Assembly (NCBI GenBank): GCA_025966355.1
Contig: JAICWZ010000038.1
Coordinates: forward strand, 1 to 9,856
Origin: Thermomicrobiaceae bacterium
GTDB taxonomy: Bacteria > Chloroflexota > Chloroflexia > Thermomicrobiales > Thermomicrobiaceae
DNA: 9,856 bases
Reading direction: 5' to 3'
Of this stretch, positions 1 to 5,684 are shown one piece after another. A program made the translations under genes and the position numbers. Numbering within the stretch: position 1 is the first letter of the stretch; the number at the start of each line of letters is the position of its first letter. The notes beneath the pieces are model-generated. The model was not told the origin of the DNA. It saw only the letters and a list, made by a program, of their open reading frames with translations, and did not search any database.

Positions 1-142
1 AATCGGCCATCAACTCCTTGATGCCGTCCTTGGTGAGCAGAGGCAGGCTAAGCTCCGCGGCGAGCATCTCGCCGATCGTCGTCTTCCCCGATGCCGGTGG
101 ACCGCTCACGATGACCAGGAGCGGCGATACTTCAGGCGACAT
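1..142 (-). CDS. P-loop kinase/AAA-type NTPase, N-terminal fragment (cut by window edge)
   Basis: Only the first 47 codons are in the window. They read from an ATG at 142-140 and run off the left edge. A hydrophobic strand (LLVIVS) leads directly into a Walker A motif, GPPASGKTT (residues 14-22), followed by an amphipathic helix and 'LPLLTKDGIKELM'. This layout is typical of small nucleotide- or metabolite-kinase-like P-loop proteins (adenylate/shikimate/gluconate kinase-like, or zeta-toxin-like 'AAA family ATPase'). The substrate cannot be told without the lid and Walker B regions. The start overlaps the TGA of the upstream PrpD-family gene by one base (TGATG), which implies translational coupling and co-transcription. 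No separate ribosome-binding site is needed in this arrangement. The P-loop assignment is seen directly; the kinase role is inferred. Confidence 0.78.
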   Translation of the reverse strand, partial: MSPEVSPLLVIVSGPPASGKTTIGEMLAAELSLPLLTKDGIKELMAD

Positions 143-1521
143 CAATGCGATCCGGATACGACAGGCGCTCCGGCTCGACTGTTGATTGCCGAAACCAGAT
201 CGTTCGCGGTCGTGCTCGCGCTCATCGCTCCGACCGCCGCGATAATCTCGCCGGCCGTATCCGCGCCAACGACGCCATCGACCAAATCGTGAAACTTCTG
301 TTCGATCTCGGAGTCGGTCATCGGGTTGGCCGGCATTCCCTTGGGCTGCTGCACGGTCGCTTCACGGCGTGAGCCGTCATCGAGTGTGACGCGCACGGTC
401 GAGGCCCAGGCGGCGGGGTAGTTGGCGGTGAAGCTCGGGTTTTCACGGGCGTCGGTGCGACGCAGCAGTCGTTGGATCTCGCGATCGGCGATGTGCTCGT
501 CGGTGAAATCCTCCAGGCCGGCACGGCCTTCGAGCAGGCCGGTCGCGACGGCGTACTGGATGCTGAACTTCGCCTCATAGGGCGTGTGCGGGTCGACGCG
601 GTCGGTAATGTCGAGCGCTACGCGATAGGTGTCGATCTCGACCTGCTCGATCTCGCGACCCTGCAGCGACGGACGAAGTTCCAGTGCCGCGTCGATGGCC
701 GTATGTGTGTGGCCGCAGCAGGCGTGTCGCTTAAAGCCATTTTCGACGATCTTGAAGTGCGAGCCGAGGCGATCAGTGATGCGCGTCGCGTCGGCCGTCT
801 CACTTGTGGCGGCGAAGAAGCCGCGCGGCCCTTCGAGGATGGCGCCGGCGGCGGTGAATCCGCCCTGTGCCAATTCAGCTGCGATGATGCCGTCGTGCGC
901 GGCGTGGGCCGTGTGAAGCGCCTTCGACATGGCGCCGTCAGCCAGGAACTGCCAGAGCCCGCTCGCCTGTGTCCCGGCGCTGCCCAGCGCCTGCATCAGT
1001 TGTTCCTCATTGAGTCCGAGCAGCACACCAACCGCCGTTGCTGAACCGAAGACACCGCAGGTGCCGGTCGGATGCCAGTAGCGATAGTGCGACGGATTGA
1101 CCGCTTCGGCGATGCGAATAGCGACATCGTAGCCGAGCACGATGGCACGCAGCAGTTCTGTGCCGCTGCTTCCTTCGCGTTCGGCGATCGCCAGGGCCGC
1201 GGGAATGATCGGCGCGGCCGGATGAAAGGTCGAGCCCTGGTGCAGATCGTCAAGCTCGATGACGTGCGAGGCGGCGCCGTTGGCGAACGAGGCGCCGAGC
1301 GCCGAGAGGCGTTGTCCGGTCGCGAGCACGGTGGCGTCGGAGCCGGCCATGCCGCGCTCTGCGACGCCACGCGCGATGCGCACCGCCTCGACCGAGCCGC
1401 CTCGGATCGCCGATCCGAGCCAATCGAGCAGCGAACGACGCGCCATCGTACGAGCGTCGTGGGGGAGGTCGTCATAGCTCGTTTGCGTGACAAATGCGGC
1501 GAGCTGCGCTGAAAGCGTCAT
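142..1521 (-). CDS. MmgE/PrpD family protein (2-methylcitrate dehydratase-like)
   Basis: A 459-residue protein of the MmgE/PrpD family, which includes 2-methylcitrate dehydratase (PrpD), B. subtilis MmgE and cis-aconitate decarboxylase; the length fits the family. Family landmarks visible are an N-terminal helical region starting 'LAAFVTQTSYDDLP', ELDDLHQGSTFHP (89-101), HPTGTCGVFGSATAVGVLLG (150-169), the helix 'ADGAMSKALHTAHAAHDGI' (194-212), KRHACCGHTHTAIDA (264-278) and KFSIQYAVA (318-326). No prpB, prpC or other methylcitrate-cycle gene is visible, so PrpD in the strict sense is not assured. Another dehydratase/decarboxylase substrate is possible. The ATG at 1521 has a GGAGG ribosome-binding site (1528-1532) six bases upstream, which fixes the start. 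The gene is transcribed divergently from the marR-like gene and is coupled to the downstream P-loop kinase. It is predicted cytoplasmic, with no signal peptide. Confidence 0.9.
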   Translation of the reverse strand: MTLSAQLAAFVTQTSYDDLPHDARTMARRSLLDWLGSAIRGGSVEAVRIARGVAERGMAGSDATVLATGQRLSALGASFANGAASHVIELDDLHQGSTFHPAAPIIPAALAIAEREGSSGTELLRAIVLGYDVAIRIAEAVNPSHYRYWHPTGTCGVFGSATAVGVLLGLNEEQLMQALGSAGTQASGLWQFLADGAMSKALHTAHAAHDGIIAAELAQGGFTAAGAILEGPRGFFAATSETADATRITDRLGSHFKIVENGFKRHACCGHTHTAIDAALELRPSLQGREIEQVEIDTYRVALDITDRVDPHTPYEAKFSIQYAVATGLLEGRAGLEDFTDEHIADREIQRLLRRTDARENPSFTANYPAAWASTVRVTLDDGSRREATVQQPKGMPANPMTDSEIEQKFHDLVDGVVGADTAGEIIAAVGAMSASTTANDLVSAINSRAGAPVVSGSH

Positions 1522-1558
1522 CTTAATCCTCCGTTGCGTTCATCGCCCCGTCCTGGCG

Positions 1559-1571
1559 CGATCGTAGCACA
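1559..1571 (-). promoter_or_regulatory. Extended -10 promoter for the PrpD-family gene
   Basis: Read on the minus strand, this is TGTGCTACGATCG, containing a TGC extension followed by the -10 hexamer TACGAT (1566-1561). The hexamer ends about 39 nt before the ATG, so the leader would be about 33 nt and include the GGAGG site. No good -35 is seen at 16-18 nt spacing (the sequence there is GTCGTT-like), consistent with an extended -10 type promoter. A nearly identical 13-mer precedes sucC. Predicted from sequence only. Confidence 0.5.
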
Positions 1572-1635
1572 GCTGGCGCATCGAACGACCGGCGATACGC
1601 GAATTGTCCCGTACGGTTGCGTGTAACGCGTGAAA

Positions 1636-1665
1636 TTGACCCTGAGATTCCTATCGTGTTACGAT
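1636..1665 (+). promoter_or_regulatory. Putative sigma70-type promoter of the marR-clc operon
   Basis: A -35-like TTGACC (1636-1641) and a -10-like TACGAT (1660-1665) are separated by 18 nt. Transcription would start near 1672. An overlapping alternative -10, TATACT (1665-1670), has no matching -35 at normal spacing. If this promoter is real, the TTG at 1617 lies upstream of the transcript and cannot be the start codon of the regulator; GTG 1677 or ATG 1704 is then the start. Predicted from sequence only. Confidence 0.5.
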
Positions 1666-1666
1666 A
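1652..1666 (+). promoter_or_regulatory. Inverted-repeat operator candidate for the MarR-family regulator
   Basis: TATCGT-GTT-ACGATA is a perfect inverted repeat with 6-nt arms and a 3-nt centre. It fully covers the putative -10 TACGAT and lies about 38 nt upstream of the ATG at 1704. MarR-family dimers usually bind palindromes of this size in their own promoters, so the location and symmetry fit an autoregulatory operator controlling both the regulator and the downstream CLC gene. The palindrome is seen directly; that this protein binds it is inferred. Confidence 0.5.
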
Positions 1667-1703
1667 TACTTTCGGGGTGAAGACGCGCAGTGAAACCCTC
1701 AGT

Positions 1704-2099
1704 ATGGAGGACTACCGCGTTCTGTCTGAGTTTCGTCACCAGATTCGACGCTTTCTCAGCTTCAGCACGCAGGAAGCCCGTGAATATGGACTTGAGCCAC
1801 GGCAGCATCAGCTGCTTTTGGTGGTGAAAGGTTTACCTGTCGACCGCGAGCCGACCATCGGGGAGTTGGCCGAGCGGATGCAGATCCGGCATAACACGGC
1901 GGTGGAACTTGTCGACCGGCTCGAAGAACGGCGCCTGGTGATGCGCCGGCGGGGGAAAACGGACCGGCGCAAGGTCTATGTCGATCTGACCGACGAGGGA
2001 GAGGCGGTCCTGGCGGAACTGTCGCTTCATCATCTGCGCGAATTGAAATTGATTGGGCCGGAGTTGGTGCGTACGCTCGACGCACTGACCGACGAGTAA
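1704..2099 (+). CDS. MarR-family winged-helix transcriptional regulator
   Basis: From the ATG at 1704 this is 131 residues, a normal MarR length. The N-terminal helix (residues 1-28) and the C-terminal helical region (from about 98) should form the dimer interface. The winged helix covers about residues 35-98: 'EPTIGELAERM' (49-59) is the helix before the recognition helix 'RHNTAVELVDRLEERRL' (62-78), and the wing 'RRRGKTDRRKVYVDLTDEG' carries the characteristic DxR (D87-R89 region). The reading frame stays open upstream to a TTG at 1617, but that codon lies before the putative promoter. GTG 1677 is a second possible start (140 residues, nearly leaderless). ATG 1704 lacks a clear Shine-Dalgarno, so the start is uncertain. 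The CLC gene starts 26 nt after the stop, so the likely role is ligand-responsive control of that transporter and of itself. The ligand is unknown. Confidence 0.88.
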   Translation: MEDYRVLSEFRHQIRRFLSFSTQEAREYGLEPRQHQLLLVVKGLPVDREPTIGELAERMQIRHNTAVELVDRLEERRLVMRRRGKTDRRKVYVDLTDEGEAVLAELSLHHLRELKLIGPELVRTLDALTDE

Positions 2100-2125
2100 G
2101 TGACGCAGGGAGGCACATACCGAAC

Positions 2126-4024
2126 GTGGAAACGGAGAGTGGCGCGGCGAATCATAATGGCACATCTCCCAATGGGAGAAGCTGGACGCTCGACTTATCA
2201 AGTGAGAAGCCTGAGCGTCTCGGCGATTTCACAGTTAACAAACGAGTCATCTTTATCTCATTTCTTGCACTCCTCATCGGTCTCTTCGCTTCGGTCATCG
2301 CGCTCGTCCTCATGCGTCTCATCGGTTTGTTCACGCACCTCTTTTATTACGGAGACTACGGCACGTCACTCGTTGCGCCGGATGGGAACCACTGGGGCCT
2401 GCTCACGATCCTGATCCCGGTGGTCGGAGGCCTGGTTGTCGGCGTGATGGCGAAATACGGCTCCGACAAGATCCGCGGTCACGGCATTCCGGAAGCAACC
2501 GAAGCCATTCTGCTGAACGGTAGTCGCATTCAACCGCGGGTTGCGTGGCTGAAGCCGCTCGGCTCGGCCATCGCGATCGGCACTGGTGGTCCGTTCGGTG
2601 CTGAAGGACCGATCATCGTGACGGGTGGCGCGGTCGGTTCGCTACTCGCTCAGTTCATCCACTTGACGAGTTCCGAACGAAAGACGCTCCTTGTCGCTGG
2701 CGCGGCGGCCGGTATGGCAGCCACCTTTGCCGCTCCCGTTTCCTCGGTGATCCTGGCGGCCGAATTACTGCTCTTTGAATGGAAGCCACGCAGCCTGGTT
2801 CCGGTCGCGGTCGCGTGTGCGGCGGCGGCTGGTCTGCGCCCTTTCCTGATTGGGAGCGGCCCACTCTTTCCAACGATCCTCGGCGGCTTACCGGGGCGAC
2901 TCGATGTCTGGACGCTGCTCGGCTGTGTGCTGGTGGGGCTCCTGGGCGGCCTGCTCTCGATTATTCTGACGCTCGGTATTTACAAGACCGAGGAGCTCTA
3001 CGAACGACTTCCGCTCCACTGGATGTGGTGGCCGGCCATCGGCGGCGTTGTCGTTGGAATCGGTGGTCTGATCTTCCCGCAGGCGCTGGGCGTCGGTTAC
3101 GGGACGATCGGCAAGATGATTCAAGGCGATGTCACGACGCATGTCATCATTGGCGTGCTCATCGTCAAGTCGATCATCTGGACAGCTTCGCTCAGTTCCG
3201 GTACATCGGGCGGCACGCTCGCTCCGTTGCTGATGATGGGTGGCGCGCTCGGCGGTATCGAGGCACTCTTCCTGCCGCACGTCGCGAGCGGCTTCTGGGT
3301 GGTGATGAGCATGGGTTGCGTCTTCGGCGCGACGCTCGGCTCTCCCTTCGCGGCCATCGTCTTCATGCTCGAAGTGACCCATGACCCGAACATTCTGTTG
3401 CCCATCCTGATTACCGTCATGCTGGGCCATACCGTGCTGGCGCTGTCGTTGCGCCGTTCGATCTTGACCGAACGCATCAGCCGTCGCGGTTACCACCTGA
3501 GCCGCGAGTATTCGGTCGATCCGCTCGAGATTCTCTTCGTGCGCGAGGTGATGGCGACCGACATCGTCGCCCTGCCGGAAGGGTTGAGCCCGGCGGAATT
3601 GCGCAAGCGGTTTGACGCGGGCGAGCGCTTCCCGCAAGGACTCTATCCGGTGGTTGACAAGGCCGGAAATTTGAAGGGCGCATTGACCTCGTCGCAGTTG
3701 CACGAAATTATGATTCATAGCTCGGATCAGACGGACCCGATTACCGAGCACGAAGAAGTGATGACGCCGGCGATCGCCTACCCGGACGAGCCGCTTCGCC
3801 TGGCTGTTCAGCGCATGGCTGCGAGCGGGCTGACGCGCTTCCCGGTGGTCAGTCACGACAACCCACCGCAGCTCGTCGGTATGCTGTCGCTCTCGTCCGT
3901 CTTGCGCGCTCGCGCCCGCAACCTTGAAGCGGAACGTCGCCGTGAGCAGATCCTGCCGATGCGGATGTTCATTCCGTTCGGCTCACGGCAGGTGGCGCAG
4001 AAGGAAATAACGCGCAAGAACTGA
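2126..4024 (+). CDS. CLC-family chloride channel/transporter with C-terminal CBS domain pair
   Basis: A 632-residue CLC anion channel or H+/anion exchanger of the inner membrane. Residues 1-40 are a polar, Asn/Ser-rich cytoplasmic tail, and the hydrophobic CLC core spans about 41-445. Signature pieces are GHGIPE (118-123; family GSGIP), G-A-E-G-P (158-162; family GREGP) keeping the gating glutamate at E160, and GTSGGTLAP (359-367; family GxFxP), where the usual Phe is Leu365. 'AELLLFEWKPRS' (212-223) keeps a Glu (E218) that can be aligned with the internal proton glutamate (E203 of CLC-ec1), which would favour an exchanger. Two CBS motifs follow (about 474-530 and 545-598), then a basic tail; CBS pairs often sense adenine nucleotides. 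The start is GTG 2126, with GGGAGG (2108-2113) about 12 nt upstream; no other in-frame start precedes the first membrane helix. It is probably co-transcribed with the MarR regulator. Confidence 0.94.
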   Translation: METESGAANHNGTSPNGRSWTLDLSSEKPERLGDFTVNKRVIFISFLALLIGLFASVIALVLMRLIGLFTHLFYYGDYGTSLVAPDGNHWGLLTILIPVVGGLVVGVMAKYGSDKIRGHGIPEATEAILLNGSRIQPRVAWLKPLGSAIAIGTGGPFGAEGPIIVTGGAVGSLLAQFIHLTSSERKTLLVAGAAAGMAATFAAPVSSVILAAELLLFEWKPRSLVPVAVACAAAAGLRPFLIGSGPLFPTILGGLPGRLDVWTLLGCVLVGLLGGLLSIILTLGIYKTEELYERLPLHWMWWPAIGGVVVGIGGLIFPQALGVGYGTIGKMIQGDVTTHVIIGVLIVKSIIWTASLSSGTSGGTLAPLLMMGGALGGIEALFLPHVASGFWVVMSMGCVFGATLGSPFAAIVFMLEVTHDPNILLPILITVMLGHTVLALSLRRSILTERISRRGYHLSREYSVDPLEILFVREVMATDIVALPEGLSPAELRKRFDAGERFPQGLYPVVDKAGNLKGALTSSQLHEIMIHSSDQTDPITEHEEVMTPAIAYPDEPLRLAVQRMAASGLTRFPVVSHDNPPQLVGMLSLSSVLRARARNLEAERRREQILPMRMFIPFGSRQVAQKEITRKN

Positions 4025-4036
4025 GTGGTGAACGAT

Positions 4037-4061
4037 TGGAGCGTCGTGTTCAGGCGCTCCA
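4037..4061. terminator. Hairpin between the convergent CLC and zinc-ribbon genes
   Basis: TGGAGCG (4037-4043) and CGCTCCA (4055-4061) can pair as a 7-bp stem around an 11-nt loop. It starts 13 nt after the CLC stop codon and overlaps the last codons of the convergent small gene. No T-tract follows on either strand, so it may be a weak or factor-assisted bidirectional terminator, or chance. Confidence 0.35.
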
Positions 4062-4316
4062 GAGGCCGTCATCGTAATGGGCGATGACGGCGCCGCATTT
4101 AAGGCAGCGCGCTTCGTAGTCCTGGCCCGTTCGGCGGATGCGCACGTTGGACGTGTCGGGATGCTCTTTGCCGCATTCGGGGCAGAAGATCGACTCCCAC
4201 TCAGCGCGTACGTCGTTCAGACTCGGTGCGCCGTCTTTTTTCCACTTGTCCGGCATACGAGGTTCGCGCTCGATGTCGAGGTCGACATCACGACGCGGCC
4301 CGCGCCTCTCCCGCAT
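4050..4316 (-). CDS. Small zinc-ribbon protein, function unknown
   Basis: From the ATG at 4316 this is 88 residues. The N-terminal half is charged (MRERRGPRRDVDLDIEREPR), then 'MPDKWKKDGAPSLNDVRAEWESI' leads into a CPEC (45-48)...CLKC (71-74) pair of knuckles, 22 residues apart. This is a typical four-Cys zinc ribbon. I do not recognise the family; small ribbons of this type are usually nucleic-acid- or protein-binding accessory factors. The internal ATG is preferred because GGAGG (4322-4326) sits five bases upstream. A longer form from ATG 4397 (115 residues, extra N-terminus beginning MATATARRQF) is possible, but has only a poorly spaced GGTGG before it. A good promoter lies at 4450-4478. 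With the short start the leader would be about 127 nt. The gene is alone, convergent with clc. Confidence 0.72.
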   Translation of the reverse strand: MRERRGPRRDVDLDIEREPRMPDKWKKDGAPSLNDVRAEWESIFCPECGKEHPDTSNVRIRRTGQDYEARCLKCGAVIAHYDDGLWSA

Positions 4317-4449
4317 GATTTCCTCCACGGCGTTGATATGTGGCTGACCTGAAGACCGAACGCGCGTGAACTGGCGTCGCGCGGTCGCCGTGGCCATGCC
4401 ACCAACGACCCGCCAGCGCTGCCCTGCTCAATCGGGCAATTCTAGGCGT

Positions 4450-4478
4450 TCTATATACCTTTCCGCGCGCGAAATCAA
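4450..4478 (-). promoter_or_regulatory. Sigma70-type promoter of the zinc-ribbon gene
   Basis: On the minus strand a -35-like TTGATT (4478-4473) is followed, after exactly 17 nt, by a -10-like TATAGA (4455-4450). Transcription would start near 4443. This AT-rich patch stands out from its GC-rich surroundings and is the best-formed -35/-10 pair in the window. Predicted from sequence only. Confidence 0.58.
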
Positions 4479-4495
4479 GATGTCCGGCCAGCCGG

Positions 4496-4524
4496 TTCGA
4501 CCTTCTCACCCCCTACGATAGAAT
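4496..4524 (+). promoter_or_regulatory. Possible promoter of the HEAT-like gene
   Basis: A TAGAAT hexamer (4519-4524) lies 17 nt after TTCGAC (4496-4501), and an overlapping alternative -10, TACGAT, lies at 4514-4519. The -35 match is poor. Either choice gives a very short leader (about 14-19 nt) that barely includes the GGGAGG ribosome-binding site. Weak prediction, listed because a promoter is expected in this divergent intergenic region. Confidence 0.3.
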
Positions 4525-4544
4525 CGGATGGGAGGCCAGGCACG

Positions 4545-5603
4545 ATGCAAGATGAGCTGGCGGCGACCGCGAGACGAATAGTGTCAGGTGAATCGGCGTT
4601 AGCGCCGGGGCTGGCGGCACAGATCGCGGCGTGGGATGCGCCCAAGCGTGCTGAACTGGTGCGCCGGTTGCTGGAGGAACCCCGTGGCCGGCGCTGGTTG
4701 CGTGGGGCGCTTCTGGCAGAACTGGCGCCGGCCGCAGCCGCGACGCTGGTGGAGCGGTTGCGTCCGTTTCCCGAGGACTTCGCGGTGAATCGGCGCGATT
4801 CGACAACGGCGAACCTCGTGCGTGCGCTGCCGCTGGCCGAATTGATGCAGGATGCGCCATTCTGGGCAGGGACGAACGCAGCCGAGACGTTCTGGCGGCG
4901 ACTGGTCGACGACCGCCCCGGCGATCTGCCGGCGATCGCGCGGCGCGTTTTGCACGAAGGGGAACCTGCCGCGCGCGAGACGACGCTGGCGCTCCTGCTG
5001 GTCGATCCGTATAGCGAGGTGCGGCTGGATGGTGGGGGCCGCATCGCGGTCTTGCGCAGCGCGCTCGCTGATCATGACGATGAAGTGCGCGGGCTGGCGG
5101 CCGATGTGCTCGCCGAGGAAGCGCCGGAGGAATTGGCGTCCGTTGCGTCGCGCCTGATGCTCGACGCGAGCGAGCGTGTGCGGGTGGCGACCTGGGATGC
5201 GGCGATGGCCGTCGATTTCGAGGCCGCGCGTGAGGCGGCTCTGGCGTTGCTGTCTGATGATGCGGCGTTGCTCGATGCACGGCGCACGGCGTTGCTGGCG
5301 CTGTCGGCGGTGATGAGCACGCCGGAGATCGCACCGATTCTGGAGGTGCTGGTCGTACATTCGGAGCGCGCGCTGGCCGAAGTCGCGACCGACCTGCTCT
5401 GGACGTATCACCGTTCTCCCTCGATCGCCATGGCAGCGGCCGAAAGTCCGCACGAATCGGTGCGCCTGGCTGCCGCGCGGCTGCTCAATCCGCAATCCGG
5501 TTCACCGGCCGCTGGCGGGGGCCGCCCCGGCGCGCCGGAACGTGGCCACGATATTTACCAGGAAATGCTCAAAGGCTACGAACAGCCAAAGAAGACCGAA
5601 TGA
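4545..5603 (+). CDS. HEAT-like alpha-helical repeat protein, function unknown
   Basis: A 352-residue, Ala/Leu/Arg/Glu-rich protein predicted to be almost all helical. Pairs of amphipathic helices recur with a HEAT/armadillo-like pattern, clearest at 'ALADHDDEVRGLAADVLAEE' (173-192), 'LMLDASERVRVATWDAAM' (204-221), 'DARRTALLALSAV' (244-256) and 'SPHESVRLAAARLL' (301-314). The D/S-x-x-x-VR-x-x-A element is the usual HEAT signature. Such solenoids act as protein-binding scaffolds; no catalytic motif, signal peptide or membrane segment is visible. The C-terminus (315-352) is a Gly/Pro-rich linker ending in a charged tail (HDIYQEMLKGYEQPKK). The ATG is supported by GGGAGG (4530-4535) nine bases upstream. 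It is a single-gene unit, and its stop codon immediately abuts a large inverted repeat. No partner protein can be named from context. Confidence 0.72.
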   Translation: MQDELAATARRIVSGESALAPGLAAQIAAWDAPKRAELVRRLLEEPRGRRWLRGALLAELAPAAAATLVERLRPFPEDFAVNRRDSTTANLVRALPLAELMQDAPFWAGTNAAETFWRRLVDDRPGDLPAIARRVLHEGEPAARETTLALLLVDPYSEVRLDGGGRIAVLRSALADHDDEVRGLAADVLAEEAPEELASVASRLMLDASERVRVATWDAAMAVDFEAAREAALALLSDDAALLDARRTALLALSAVMSTPEIAPILEVLVVHSERALAEVATDLLWTYHRSPSIAMAAAESPHESVRLAAARLLNPQSGSPAAGGGRPGAPERGHDIYQEMLKGYEQPKKTE

Positions 5604-5674
5604 CTCGCGCAGAGACGCAGAGACGCAGAGATTTTATAAATTAAGAACGCTGCGTCTCTGCGTCTCTGCGCGAG
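5604..5674. repeat. Perfect 25-bp inverted repeat built of GCAGAGAC units
   Basis: The left arm (5604-5628) and right arm (5650-5674) are exact reverse complements over 25 nt, around a 21-nt AT-rich loop that includes ATTTTATAAATTAAG. Each arm is itself a tandem array of the 8-mer GCAGAGAC (about 2.75 copies in the left arm). The element begins at the base after the HEAT gene's stop codon and ends 10 nt before the stop of the convergent methyltransferase. It could serve as a bidirectional terminator, but arm length, perfection and internal periodicity suggest a dispersed repeat. I recall similar 'CGCAGAGACGCAGAG' palindromes between genes in cyanobacteria and Chloroflexi; that recollection is unverified here. 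Confidence 0.9.
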
Positions 5675-5684
5675 GATTCCGTTC

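Noticed and set aside
472..1044. Long plus-strand open frame (190 codons) opposite the PrpD-family gene
   Set aside because: It is antisense to a well-supported gene, its translation is low-complexity and matches nothing, and it has no ribosome-binding site. It is a GC-rich shadow frame.
1609..1616. Palindrome CCGTACGG upstream of the marR promoter as an additional operator
   Set aside because: An 8-bp palindrome is easily met by chance in GC-rich DNA, and it has no copy at a second promoter here.
2888..3856. Minus-strand open frame of 322 codons opposite the CLC gene
   Set aside because: The product is rich in His, Arg, Gln and Asp with no domain, and the plus strand encodes an unmistakable CLC-CBS protein. 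Codon-bias shadow.
4599..5495. Minus-strand open frame of 298 codons opposite the HEAT-like gene
   Set aside because: The product is Arg/Gln/His-rich without repeats or motifs. The plus frame has a GGGAGG ribosome site, coherent helical repeats and a natural end at the inverted repeat.
5604..5674. Two-repeat CRISPR or CRISPR-like unit at the GCAGAGAC arrays
   Set aside because: The repeats are in inverted, not direct, orientation around an AT-rich loop, there are no further repeats or spacers, and no cas gene is present.
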